64,000 nt of DNA from Betaproteobacteria bacterium. Lineage in GTDB: Bacteria; Pseudomonadota; Gammaproteobacteria; Burkholderiales; Casimicrobiaceae. A model generated the notes under the pieces. The model searched no databases. It was not told the DNA's origin and saw only the letters and a list, made by a program, of their open reading frames with translations. Numbering within the stretch: position 1 is the first letter of the stretch; each line of letters opens with the position of its first letter. The position numbers and the translations under genes were made by a program. The stretch covers positions 372,001 to 436,000 of the forward strand of contig JAAFJO010000001.1 of NCBI GenBank assembly GCA_013298145.1, in the 5' to 3' direction. This document shows positions 8,507 to 16,455 of this stretch, in pieces.

Positions 8507-8935
8507 TTAGGTATAGGTAACGGCTGTATCACCCCAGAGCCCCCTAACTTTAAAGATGTCCTTACCAGCAACAAACACGCGATACCTGGGATCGTCTCTG
8601 TGCTTATAGGCGGGAATGTCATTGCGGATTGGCTCAACACCAATCGACTTCAGTCTTTCCTCCAAGGCGATTGCGTCATCCTCGTCCTCAAAGAACCCCA
8701 GAATGTGCCAGTGTTGCTGCTCCAGAACGAGTTTGTAGAAGAACTGACAAGCATCATTTTCAGAAGCAGACTCGTATTCGGGCGGAGAGTCTTGCCCTCG
8801 CTCCGAGTAATACACCACCCATTTGTCCCCACGCTGAGCAAGGCAAAAGGCGTCATGCTCACTACGGTGAACTGCGAAGTGGGATTTGTTGCACCCTTCA
8901 GCCAGCAGTTTTTCGTAAACCTCAGAAGCGGTCAT
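8507..8935 (-). CDS. Orphan acidic hypothetical protein, possibly of immunity-protein type
   Basis: This is a protein of 142 residues I do not recognise with certainty. It begins TASEVYEKLLAEGCNKSHFAV, continues with an alternating strand pattern (DAFCLAQRGDKWVVYYSERGQDSPP), an acidic helix (SENDACQFFYKLVLEQ), and a second half with DDAIALEERLKSIGVEP and RYRVFVAGKDIF. Small acidic two-domain proteins of this look are common among polymorphic-toxin immunity proteins, but no toxin gene is adjacent, so this is only a suggestion. Coding character is good and no competing ORF covers it. It lies upstream of the DUF6624 gene on the same strand, with a 94-nt gap. Confidence 0.6.
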   Translation of the reverse strand: MTASEVYEKLLAEGCNKSHFAVHRSEHDAFCLAQRGDKWVVYYSERGQDSPPEYESASENDACQFFYKLVLEQQHWHILGFFEDEDDAIALEERLKSIGVEPIRNDIPAYKHRDDPRYRVFVAGKDIFKVRGLWGDTAVTYT

Positions 8936-9341
8936 GGCAATTGCTCACTAGATAAATGCGCAATCAGTTGTTGAAATTGCTCGCAGGAAACGGCTAAGCT
9001 GAGTCTCCGTAGAGTATTGCGTCAACACCGATCCCTCGCGCCGTCGCTTGGTTGTGCAGCGCAAGTGCATTCTGCTTGAAGCACATTCGGTGTCAACTGA
9101 CCAATGCCTCTCAAATTTGCGAGGTTTGCGCGAGATGATCTCTTTTGCGACGTGTAGCCGAATGCTTGGGTCTTGTGCTGCCCGTTGTTCTAACGGCTAT
9201 CTCCCATGGCGCCTCGAAAATATAGGGCTACCGTTTTATTTAGTTTAATAATGAAATGTTCTATTTCGGCATCGATGCCCCAATGCTTTTGGGCGATCAT
9301 GGATTAAGTCAATTTCCGCTTGTAACGCAACGCCCGCCGCG
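8936..9341. other. 406-nt gap with no convincing gene
   Basis: The only open frame here (9048-9248, plus strand) has no ribosome-binding site and poor coding character. The stretch 9220-9320 is AT-richer than its surroundings and may hold the nadD promoter. Nothing else is recognisable. Confidence 0.5.
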
Positions 9342-10091
9342 TTGAAGTCTTCGCCTAGACTTCTCCACGTGATCCCAGACCCGCGAAATCCTTCTTCCGA
9401 CGACGCCGATGCGTCCGCCGCTTCACCGCTCGCGCTCTTCGGCGGGACGTTTGATCCTGTTCACTTTGGGCATTTGCGCGTGGCACGGGATACGGCTGCC
9501 GCGCTCCGGCTGCCGGAGGTGCGCTTGATTCCGGCGCAGCAGAATGTGCTTCGTGATCGGCCGGGGGCGAGTGCGGCGGATCGTTTGGCGATGTTGCAGT
9601 TGGCGGTTTCGGATGCGCGCGATGCGCCGGGATTGAGCGTGGATGATTGCGAGCTTCGGCGGACGACGCCGAGTTATACGATCGCAACACTTGAGCATTT
9701 CCGCGCGACGTATCCGTTGCGGCCGCTCGTTTGGTTGATCGGGGTGGATGCGTTTTTGCGCATTCAATCCTGGCATCGGGCGAAGGAGCTTTTTGATTTC
9801 GCGCATTTCGTGGTGTTAAACCGGCCGGGGTTTGCGACGGCGAATGTGTTTTCAGCGGCGATGAGCGATGTGTGGCAGGGGCGGCTTGCCAATTCGCGAG
9901 CGCAGTTGCGGGAAACGCTCGCGGGTTCCATTTATCTTCATACCGTGGCCCCGCAGGCGGTGTCTTCCACCGAAATTCGCGCATTGCTGCAGCGCAACCC
10001 GAACGATCAAGCGCTTGCCGCGTTGCTTCCGGGGCCTGTGCTCGCCTATATTCGTGCGCATCGGCTTTACGCCGCGCCGCGCGCCGCCTAA
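9342..10091 (+). CDS. nadD: Nicotinate-nucleotide adenylyltransferase
   Basis: NadD joins ATP to nicotinic acid mononucleotide in NAD synthesis. The nucleotidyltransferase signature GGTFDPVHFGHL is at about residues 34-45, and the C-terminal SSTEIR block is present (about 210). The frame begins with TTG at 9342; GTG at 9369 is an equally plausible start. Either way the protein has a longer N-terminus than most NadD proteins, in which the GTFDP motif sits within the first 10-15 residues. It is followed by rsfS after about 150 nt, the standard proteobacterial order. Confidence 0.93.
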   Translation: MKSSPRLLHVIPDPRNPSSDDADASAASPLALFGGTFDPVHFGHLRVARDTAAALRLPEVRLIPAQQNVLRDRPGASAADRLAMLQLAVSDARDAPGLSVDDCELRRTTPSYTIATLEHFRATYPLRPLVWLIGVDAFLRIQSWHRAKELFDFAHFVVLNRPGFATANVFSAAMSDVWQGRLANSRAQLRETLAGSIYLHTVAPQAVSSTEIRALLQRNPNDQALAALLPGPVLAYIRAHRLYAAPRAA

Positions 10092-10240
10092 ACGGATTGG
10101 CGGGATCGGCGCAGCGTTTGCGCCCTGCATTTCGATACGCGCTTTGCGCAAAGCACTAGCGAAACGCGGATTCTTCCGCGCTTCCTTCATCCTTTTGGCT
10201 TCCCGGAAGCCGCTTACAGACACGATAGGAAATCATCTCG

Positions 10241-11653
10241 TTGCAACTCAATGCCATTCAGCAAGCCGCCGTCGAAGCGCTTGAAGACATCAAAGCCACC
10301 GACATCGTCGCGCTCGACACCCGCGAACTCACTTCACTCTACGATGCCGTCATCATCGCTACCGCCGAGAGCGGGCGGCAAACGCGAGCGCTTGCGCGCA
10401 ATGTGCAAGACAAGGTTCGCGCCGTGGGCGGCACTGTGCGCTCCATCGAGGGCGAGCAAAGCGGCGAATGGGTGTTGGTGGATTGCAGCGATTTGGTGGT
10501 TCACATCATGCTGCCAGCGACGCGAACGCTTTATAACTTGGAAGAGATTTGGTCGCCTGCCCCCGATTTGCTTGGGACTAAAGCGCCGAAAAAGGCGGGC
10601 TCTAAATCAAAAGAAAAAGTCACCAAAGCCCAATTCGTTGGGGCGTCGCTCGATAGAGCGATTGACGCAATTGCTGCACCTGACACCCGCGCTGAGCCTG
10701 CGAAGGCAGCACCTGAGGTAAGCGCGCCCGCAGCGGCCCCAACGCCTAAGAAGCCTGCGGCACGTACGCGCACGGTGGCGGCGGTGGCGGCTGCGGTTTT
10801 GGCAACGCCCGCAACGACGGACCAGACACAGATTGCTGCGCCCAAAGCAAAGCCTGCGGCGAAGAAGCCTGCTGCGAAGAAGCCTGCGGCGAAGAAGCCT
10901 GCTGCGAAAAAGCCTGCTGCGAAAACAGCAGCCGCTCAACCTGCTTCGACCAAGAAAGCCGCCGCTGTGAAAGCGGGGGCAAAGGCTGCGGCGGCTAAGC
11001 CTGCGGCAACGGTGAAAAAGGCGGCTGCCAAAAAAGTAGGCAAGGCGGCGACTGTGGCGAGCAGCAAGAAGGCGCCAGCGAAGAAGGCGGCGGTGAAGGC
11101 TGCAGCAAAACCGGTGATCGCAAAGACGGCGGCAAAGAAAGTCGCGGCTAAAAAGCCAGCGGTGAAAAAGCCGGTCACCAAGGCGGCGAGCGTGAAAAAA
11201 GTCGCCGCCAAAAAACCAGCGGCCAAGAAAGTGGCTGTGAAGAAAGCGGTGGTGGCCGCGAAGACCGCCGTGTCAGCGAAAGCGGCAAAGGCGGTGAAAA
11301 AGGCAGTCGCCACGAAGAAGCCCGCTGCGAAGAAGCCCGCCGTAAAGAAAGTCGCAGCTAAGAAAGTAGCTGCGAAAAAGGTTGCGGTAAAGAAGCCAGC
11401 GGCTAAGCGCGCGGCCCCTGTTGCGGCAAAGAAGATCGCAGCGAAAAAGGCAGCGACGAAGAAACCAGCAACGAAAAGCGCGGCGGTGAAGAAGCCAGCG
11501 GCTAAAAAGGTTGCGGTGAAAAAGGTCGCAGCGAAGAAGCCAGTGGCAAAAGCGGCGAGCAAAAAGCCAGCCGCGAAGAAGCCGGTGGCCAAGAAACCTG
11601 TCGCTAAAAAAGCGGCTGCGAAAAAGCCCGCCGCCAAGCGTGCGCGCGGGTAA
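10241..11653 (+). CDS. rsfS: Ribosome silencing factor RsfS with a long histone H1-like Lys/Ala/Pro tail
   Basis: Residues 1-105 are a complete RsfS (Iojap) domain, which binds ribosomal protein uL14 and blocks subunit joining in starvation. The typical phrases AVEALEDIKATDIVALDT, TRALARNVQDKV, GEWVLVDCSDLVVHIMLPATRTLYNLEEIW are all present. A linker rich in Ala/Pro/Thr (about 110-205) leads into about 265 residues of AAKKPAAKK-type repeats reaching the stop at residue 470. Normal RsfS is about 105-140 residues. The tail resembles the bacterial histone H1-like proteins of Bordetella and relatives, and should bind nucleic acid. The start is TTG, aligned with family starts. It sits between nadD and rlmH. 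Confidence 0.92.
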   Translation: MQLNAIQQAAVEALEDIKATDIVALDTRELTSLYDAVIIATAESGRQTRALARNVQDKVRAVGGTVRSIEGEQSGEWVLVDCSDLVVHIMLPATRTLYNLEEIWSPAPDLLGTKAPKKAGSKSKEKVTKAQFVGASLDRAIDAIAAPDTRAEPAKAAPEVSAPAAAPTPKKPAARTRTVAAVAAAVLATPATTDQTQIAAPKAKPAAKKPAAKKPAAKKPAAKKPAAKTAAAQPASTKKAAAVKAGAKAAAAKPAATVKKAAAKKVGKAATVASSKKAPAKKAAVKAAAKPVIAKTAAKKVAAKKPAVKKPVTKAASVKKVAAKKPAAKKVAVKKAVVAAKTAVSAKAAKAVKKAVATKKPAAKKPAVKKVAAKKVAAKKVAVKKPAAKRAAPVAAKKIAAKKAATKKPATKSAAVKKPAAKKVAVKKVAAKKPVAKAASKKPAAKKPVAKKPVAKKAAAKKPAAKRARG

Positions 11654-11692
11654 CGAGCAGGGAGTGGCGCTTCATGAGTTACGAGGGCAGGC

Positions 11693-12163
11693 GTGCGGCT
11701 AAAGCTGATTGCGCTGGGGCACAATCAGCCGCGCTGGGTCAGCGAGGGCACTGAGGAATACGCCAAGCGCTTCCCGGCCGAGTGGCCCTTCGAGCTTGCT
11801 GAGCTCAAGCCAGAGCGGCGCACGTCAAGCAAATCGGTGGAGGCGGTGCTCGCCGATGAAGCACTGCGAATCCGGGCGCAAGTGCCCAAGCAAGCGCTTC
11901 TGATTGCACTTGACGAGCGCGGCCAGCAATTGACAACGCGGGAGCTCGCCGCGCACATGGAGACATGGCAGCGGGAAGCGGCCTGTGCATGTTTCTTAGT
12001 CGGCAGCGCCGATGGGCTCGACGCTACGCTCAAACAATCTGCACAACATCGCTTGGGCCTGTCAAAATTAACGCTTCCCCACGGTATGGCTCGGGTTCTG
12101 CTGATTGAACAGCTCTATCGTGCTGTAAGCTTGTTGTCGGGTCATCCCTATCATCGCGATTGA
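11693..12163 (+). CDS. rlmH: 23S rRNA (pseudouridine1915-N3)-methyltransferase RlmH
   Basis: RlmH is a SPOUT-class methyltransferase that modifies pseudouridine 1915 in helix 69 of 23S rRNA. All features are in place over 156 residues: MRLKLIALGHNQP at the start, the SAM-binding knot ACFLVGSADGLD (about 100-110), and the C-terminal LIEQLYRAVSLLSGHPYHRD. The start is GTG, 40 nt after rsfS. The order nadD-rsfS-rlmH is conserved in proteobacteria. Confidence 0.95.
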   Translation: MRLKLIALGHNQPRWVSEGTEEYAKRFPAEWPFELAELKPERRTSSKSVEAVLADEALRIRAQVPKQALLIALDERGQQLTTRELAAHMETWQREAACACFLVGSADGLDATLKQSAQHRLGLSKLTLPHGMARVLLIEQLYRAVSLLSGHPYHRD

Positions 12164-12193
12164 TCGCGTTTTGTACTGATCGCCGTCCATCTC

Positions 12194-12802
12194 ATGAACG
12201 AAATCTACCTGGCTTCAAAATCGCCCCGCCGTCTTGAGCTGCTCCAGCAAATTGGCGTGGCCTGCAAGATGATTCTTCTGCGCGAAGATGGCGGTCGCAT
12301 GCGCGATATCGATGAAGAGCCGCTTGCATCGGAAAATCCGTTCGTCTATGTGGAACGGATGGCGAAAATGAAGGCCGATATTGGCGTTCTGCGGGCGAAG
12401 CAGCGCGCGCTGCCACCGATGCCGCTGATCGGCGCTGACACCACCGTCGTGTTCAACGGCCAAATTCTCGGCAAACCAAAAAATGCGGAAGATGCGGCGC
12501 GGATGCTCAAAATGCTCTCGGGCAACACGCATGAAGTGTTAACTGCAGTGGCCGTGACCAACGGTAATCGGATGCTGCACGATACTTCCATCACGCGGGT
12601 TCGCTTTCGTGATCTGACCGATGCCGAGATTAAGAATTACATCGCGAGCGGCGAGCCGATGGGCAAGGCGGGCTCTTATGCAATTCAAGGCGTGGGCGGC
12701 GTGTTTGTGGAGCGCATCGAAGGCTCGTATTCGGGTGTGATGGGATTGCCGATTTACGAAACCTCCATTTTGCTTTCACGATTCGGTATTCAAGTGATTT
12801 GA
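12194..12802 (+). CDS. maf: Maf-family nucleoside triphosphate pyrophosphatase
   Basis: Maf/YhdE proteins hydrolyse dTTP, UTP and modified pyrimidine nucleotides to the monophosphate. The protein of 202 residues has the N-terminal signature LASKSPRRLELLQQIG, the catalytic-loop region PLIGADTTVVFNGQILGKP (about 79-97), and the C-terminal GKAGSYAIQGVGGVFVERIEGSYSGVMGLP. It is about 30 nt after rlmH and precedes rng, the common betaproteobacterial order. Confidence 0.93.
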   Translation: MNEIYLASKSPRRLELLQQIGVACKMILLREDGGRMRDIDEEPLASENPFVYVERMAKMKADIGVLRAKQRALPPMPLIGADTTVVFNGQILGKPKNAEDAARMLKMLSGNTHEVLTAVAVTNGNRMLHDTSITRVRFRDLTDAEIKNYIASGEPMGKAGSYAIQGVGGVFVERIEGSYSGVMGLPIYETSILLSRFGIQVI

Positions 12803-12877
12803 GCGTTTGGTGAGTTTGCTCGTTGGCGATTGATCCAAAACGAGTAAACGCAACAAATACTCTTCCGAGGTAAGTCT

Positions 12878-14356
12878 GTGACGGAAGAAATTCTTTTGAA
12901 CGTGACGCCGCAGGAAACGCGTGTGGCGGTGCTCGATCACGGGGTGATTGAGGAGCTTCATATCGAGCGCGCGAGCCATCGCGGGCTCGTGGGCAACATT
13001 TATCTCGGCCGCATTGCGCGCGTGCTTCCCGGCATGCAATCCGCATTTGTCGAGGTGGGCCTGGATCGCGCGGCGTTTTTGCATGTCGCCGATATTTGGG
13101 AATACAAAAATTCCCAGCACCTGACCGATCCGCAAAAAAATAATGTGATGACCATTGAATCGCTGCTGCACGAAGGGCAAGCGATCATGGTGCAAGTGAT
13201 CAAAGATCCGATTGGCACCAAAGGCGCGCGGTTATCCACGCAAATCTCTTTGGCCGGGCGCTTGCTGGTTCATCTGCCGCAAGATTCGCACATCGGTATT
13301 TCGCAGCGGATCGAGGATGAAACCGAGCGCGCGTTTCTGAAAGATTCGCTCACCAAACTTTTTCCGCCTGACACGCCACACGGCGGCTTCATCATTCGCA
13401 CGCTCGCCGAGAAAGCGACCGAGCGCGAGCTTGCGCGCGATGTGGAATACCTCACCAAGCTCTGGGGCGAGATTCAAGCGCGCAGCAAAACAGCGAAATC
13501 GGGCACGCTCCTGCATCAAGATCTCTCGCTGGCAGAGCGCGTATTGCGCGATTTCGCGAACGACGAGACGCAGCGCGTGATTGTTGATTCAGAGGATGTG
13601 CGCGGCGCGCTGCTTGATTTCGCGACGCGCTACTCGCCAGCGCTTGCCGAGCGCGTGCAACTGCATCAAGGCGCACGGCCGCTGTTTGACATGTATGGCG
13701 CGGAGCAAGAGATTGAGCGCGCGCTGCATCGGCGCGTTGATCTGAAGAGCGGCGGTTATCTGATCTTCGATCAAACCGAAGCGCTCACCACGATTGATGT
13801 GAACACCGGCGGCTTCGTCGGCGGACGATCATTCGACGAGACGATTTTCAAAACGAACCTCGAAGCTGCGCAGGCGATTGCACGTCAGCTTCGCCTGCGA
13901 AATCTCGGTGGCATCATCATCATCGATTTCATCGACATGGATTTAGCGGAGCATCGCGACGCTGTACTCGAAGCGCTGAAGCAAGCGATTTCAAGCGATC
14001 GTACGCGGCTGACGGTGAATGGCTTCACGCATCTAGGTTTGGTGGAAATGACCCGCAAACGCACCCGCGAATCGCTCGCGCATGTGCTTTGCGAGCCGTG
14101 TCCGACGTGTCAGGGGCGAGGCGAAATCAAGACGGCGCAAACCATGTGCTACGAGATTCTTCGCGAAGTGGTGCGCGAGGCGAAGCAGTTCAATCCGAAA
14201 GAAATGCGAATTCTTGCCGCGCCGTCGGTGATCGATTTGTTTCTTGAGGATGAATCGGCAACGCTCGCGCAGATTTCGCAAGATATTGAGCGGCCCGTGT
14301 CGTTGCAGCCTGAACCTGCGTATTCGCAAGAGCAATACGATATTGTGCTTTTGTAG
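12878..14356 (+). CDS. rng: Ribonuclease G
   Basis: RNase G is a single-strand endoribonuclease of the RNase E/G family, acting in 16S rRNA 5' maturation and mRNA decay. An N-terminal S1 RNA-binding domain (about 35-120, including GNIYLGRIARVLPGMQSAFVEVG) precedes the catalytic region. The metal-binding aspartates lie in TIDVNTGGFVGG and IIIIDFIDMD. The zinc-link pair CEPCPTCQGRG is present near residue 406. The length of 492 residues is normal and lacks the long RNase E scaffold tail. The GTG start is preceded by GAGGT. The stop codon lies inside the left arm of a long inverted repeat. Confidence 0.95.
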   Translation: MTEEILLNVTPQETRVAVLDHGVIEELHIERASHRGLVGNIYLGRIARVLPGMQSAFVEVGLDRAAFLHVADIWEYKNSQHLTDPQKNNVMTIESLLHEGQAIMVQVIKDPIGTKGARLSTQISLAGRLLVHLPQDSHIGISQRIEDETERAFLKDSLTKLFPPDTPHGGFIIRTLAEKATERELARDVEYLTKLWGEIQARSKTAKSGTLLHQDLSLAERVLRDFANDETQRVIVDSEDVRGALLDFATRYSPALAERVQLHQGARPLFDMYGAEQEIERALHRRVDLKSGGYLIFDQTEALTTIDVNTGGFVGGRSFDETIFKTNLEAAQAIARQLRLRNLGGIIIIDFIDMDLAEHRDAVLEALKQAISSDRTRLTVNGFTHLGLVEMTRKRTRESLAHVLCEPCPTCQGRGEIKTAQTMCYEILREVVREAKQFNPKEMRILAAPSVIDLFLEDESATLAQISQDIERPVSLQPEPAYSQEQYDIVLL

Positions 14357-14456
14357 GCGCGGGCTTGACCGCGCTTTCTTTTAGGCGACGACTTGGCGTC
14401 GCTTCGTTGCTTTGGTTTGTTCGGCAACGAAGCGCGGTCAAGCCCGCGCCTACAAA
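14350..14456. repeat. Cruciform-type inverted repeat with perfect 27-bp arms at the rng stop codon
   Basis: The left arm is 14350-14376 and the right arm 14430-14456, exact reverse complements. The interior contains two further small stems (GCGACG...CGTCGC, and CGTTGC...GCAACG), so the whole folds as a three-way structure. The TAG stop of rng is part of the left arm (14354-14356), meaning the element defines the end of the protein. It could act as a 3' stabiliser or terminator. Confidence 0.85.
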
Positions 14457-14504
14457 CGGCGTGTCTGTGGTTCGATTTCGCGCTAGTTGCGTCACAATTC
14501 GCTG

Positions 14505-15215
14505 ATGGATTCGTTCTTCACTTTGATTGCGCTTTTGCTCGCGCTTGTTATCGGCGCGGGTGTTGGCTGGTTTCTTTCGCGGCGCGGTCGCGCTTCGCGG
14601 GCCAACGAAACGATTTCGCATGTGTCGCTCGAAGGCTTGCGCGCCGTGGGCGAGCTCTCAGTCTTCAAGGCGATCACCAAAGAAATCGTCACCGAGACTG
14701 ACTATTCGTTTGGCGAATTCGGACGCAAATATCTGCGCTGGGCGTTCTCGCAAAAGAAGCTCGCGATGATCTTCGAATTCCAGATCGATTTTCGTTATGA
14801 CTTGCGCTCACCGCAATTTCAGATCGACACCAGCGGCGAGCACACGCGGATTCAGCTGCCCCCAGTGAAAGCGGAAATCAGCGTGCGCAGCTTGCGCTTC
14901 TACGACGAGCAACGCAGCAAGCTGATGCCGTGGCTGTTGCCAGATTTATTGAACGGCGCGTTCGGGCCAGGGTTTAGCGAGGAAGACAAAAATCGTTTGC
15001 TCGATGGCGCGTGCGCACATGCGAAATCTCATGCTCACACGTTGATTGAGCAATTGCGTGGCGAAGTGGAAGCGAGCGCCCGCGCAACGCTCGTACCGCT
15101 GGCGCAGTCGTTCGGTGCGAAAGCGCCGCAGTTGAGCTTTAGTCAGAGCGTGATCGAAGTGGATCGCACCAGCGATATGAAGCGGCTTGCTTCTGCAGAC
15201 AACGGGGCCGTGTGA
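14505..15215 (+). CDS. DUF4230 membrane-anchored protein
   Basis: This is a protein of about 236 residues with one N-terminal transmembrane helix (FFTLIALLLALVIGAGVGWFL) and a large soluble part. The part beginning GLRAVGELSVFKAITKEIVTETDYSFG and continuing KKLAMIFEFQIDFRYDL, then TRIQLPPVKAEIS, is the DUF4230 pattern. Function is unknown. ATG at 14505 was preferred over the TTG at 14487 because the membrane segment follows directly. The stop codon overlaps the start of the nitronate monooxygenase gene (TGATG), so the two are cotranslated. Confidence 0.85.
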   Translation: MDSFFTLIALLLALVIGAGVGWFLSRRGRASRANETISHVSLEGLRAVGELSVFKAITKEIVTETDYSFGEFGRKYLRWAFSQKKLAMIFEFQIDFRYDLRSPQFQIDTSGEHTRIQLPPVKAEISVRSLRFYDEQRSKLMPWLLPDLLNGAFGPGFSEEDKNRLLDGACAHAKSHAHTLIEQLRGEVEASARATLVPLAQSFGAKAPQLSFSQSVIEVDRTSDMKRLASADNGAV

Positions 15216-16288
15216 TGAGCGCACCCTTTGCGCGCGTTCGCTTTCCGCTCGTGCAAGCGCCGATGGCGGGCGCGCAAGGCTCGGCGCTCGCCGTTGCCGT
15301 GTGTCGCGCTGGCGGCATCGGCTCACTGCCTGGCGCGATGCTCACGCCTGATGCGCTCAGCAAAGAGCTGGCGACGATTCGCGCGAGCCTTCCGCACGAT
15401 GCGCTTTTCAATGTGAACTTCTTTTGCCATCAATCACCCGCTGCCGATGAGGCGGTGGATCGCGCGTGGTTCACGAAGCTCGCGCCCGTGTACCGCGAAT
15501 TCGGCATTGATCCAGCAAGCATTGCCGCAGGACCGGGGCGACTGCCGTTTTCGGAGGCAACCGCGGAGGCGATTGCGCCCTTCGCGCCACCGATTGTGAG
15601 TTTTCATTTTGGATTACCGAGTGAGGCGCTCATCGCGCGCTGTCGAGCCTGGGGCGCGCAAATTTGGTCGTCCGCCACGACGGTTGCGGAGGCGCGCTGG
15701 CTTGCTGAGCGCGGCGTCGATGCGATCATCGCGCAAGGGCTTGAAGCGGGCGGGCATCGCGGACATTTTCTCTCCGACGATCTTTCAATGCAACTTCCGA
15801 TGCTGCCGCTCACTCAGCAAATCTGCCGCGCGGTCGCGACGCCTGTGATTGCAGCGGGCGGCATCGTGGATGCGCAAAGTGCGAGCGCCGCGATGAGCGC
15901 AGGCGCGGCGGCGGTGCAAGTGGGCACCGCGTTTTTGCGCACACCGGAGAGCACGATTTCAAAGCTTTATCGGGATGCGCTGGCGAGCGAGGCGGCGACC
16001 CACACCGCGCTCACGAACGTGTTCACCGGTCGGCCCGCGCGCGGCATCGTCAATCGCTTCATGCGCGAGTACGGCCCGCTCAATGCCGACGCACCCGCGT
16101 TCCCACTGGCGACGCGGCAATCAGCACCGTTGCGCGCCGCCGCCGAAGCTGCATGCTCAGCGGATTTCACACCACTTTGGGCGGGACAAAACGCGCCGCT
16201 TTGCGAAGCCCTGTCCGCAGCAGAAATTGTGAAGCGAATTGGCGAAGCTGCGCTGGCGGCGCTTCGACGAGCGTATCCTGGTAAGTAG
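15215..16288 (+). CDS. Nitronate monooxygenase-family FMN enzyme
   Basis: This is an FMN-dependent TIM-barrel enzyme of about 357 residues. Class motifs are visible: PLVQAPMAGAQGSALAVAVCRAGGIGSLPGAML at the N-terminus, the GLEAGGHRG phosphate/FMN loop near 175-182 with the catalytic-type His, PVIAAGGIVDAQSA, and AAAVQVGTAFLRTPES. Characterised relatives oxidise alkyl nitronates such as propionate-3-nitronate. Some homologues are enoyl-ACP reductases (FabK), but the GGHRG loop and NVNFFCH favour nitronate monooxygenase. It is translationally coupled to the DUF4230 gene. Confidence 0.88.
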   Translation: MSAPFARVRFPLVQAPMAGAQGSALAVAVCRAGGIGSLPGAMLTPDALSKELATIRASLPHDALFNVNFFCHQSPAADEAVDRAWFTKLAPVYREFGIDPASIAAGPGRLPFSEATAEAIAPFAPPIVSFHFGLPSEALIARCRAWGAQIWSSATTVAEARWLAERGVDAIIAQGLEAGGHRGHFLSDDLSMQLPMLPLTQQICRAVATPVIAAGGIVDAQSASAAMSAGAAAVQVGTAFLRTPESTISKLYRDALASEAATHTALTNVFTGRPARGIVNRFMREYGPLNADAPAFPLATRQSAPLRAAAEAACSADFTPLWAGQNAPLCEALSAAEIVKRIGEAALAALRRAYPGK

Positions 16289-16372
16289 CTTTCGGGCTTT
16301 CGCCCATTTTCGATTGGCGCTAGCGCGTTGTTGGACTGTTTATCTTTTTTAACAAATCTCTCGTCTAGTCCT

Positions 16373-16412
16373 AAGTAAGTAAGACTTATGCTTACTTTTC
16401 TATTTTCTTGAT
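16373..16412 (+). terminator. Probable terminator in the AT-rich gap after the nitronate monooxygenase gene
   Basis: The stem AAGTAAG (16373-16379) pairs with CTTACTT (16391-16397), followed by the T-rich run TTTTCTATTTTCTT. It lies 85 nt after the stop at 16288 and before the MFS gene. Confidence 0.5.
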
Positions 16413-16455
16413 TCGACCTTCAATTTCGATTCGCTAACCCTCACTCGCGAGAACC

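Noticed and set aside
9048..9248. 66-codon plus-strand ORF in the gap before nadD
   Set aside because: No ribosome-binding site, no family features and poor coding character.
9355..9984. 209-codon minus-strand ORF antisense to nadD
   Set aside because: Low-complexity Pro/Arg/Ser composition, shadow of nadD.
10936..11724. 262-codon minus-strand ORF rich in Phe/Ala antisense to the rsfS tail
   Set aside because: It is the mirror image of the AAKKP repeats (FAAGFLA); no ribosome-binding site or recognisable domain.
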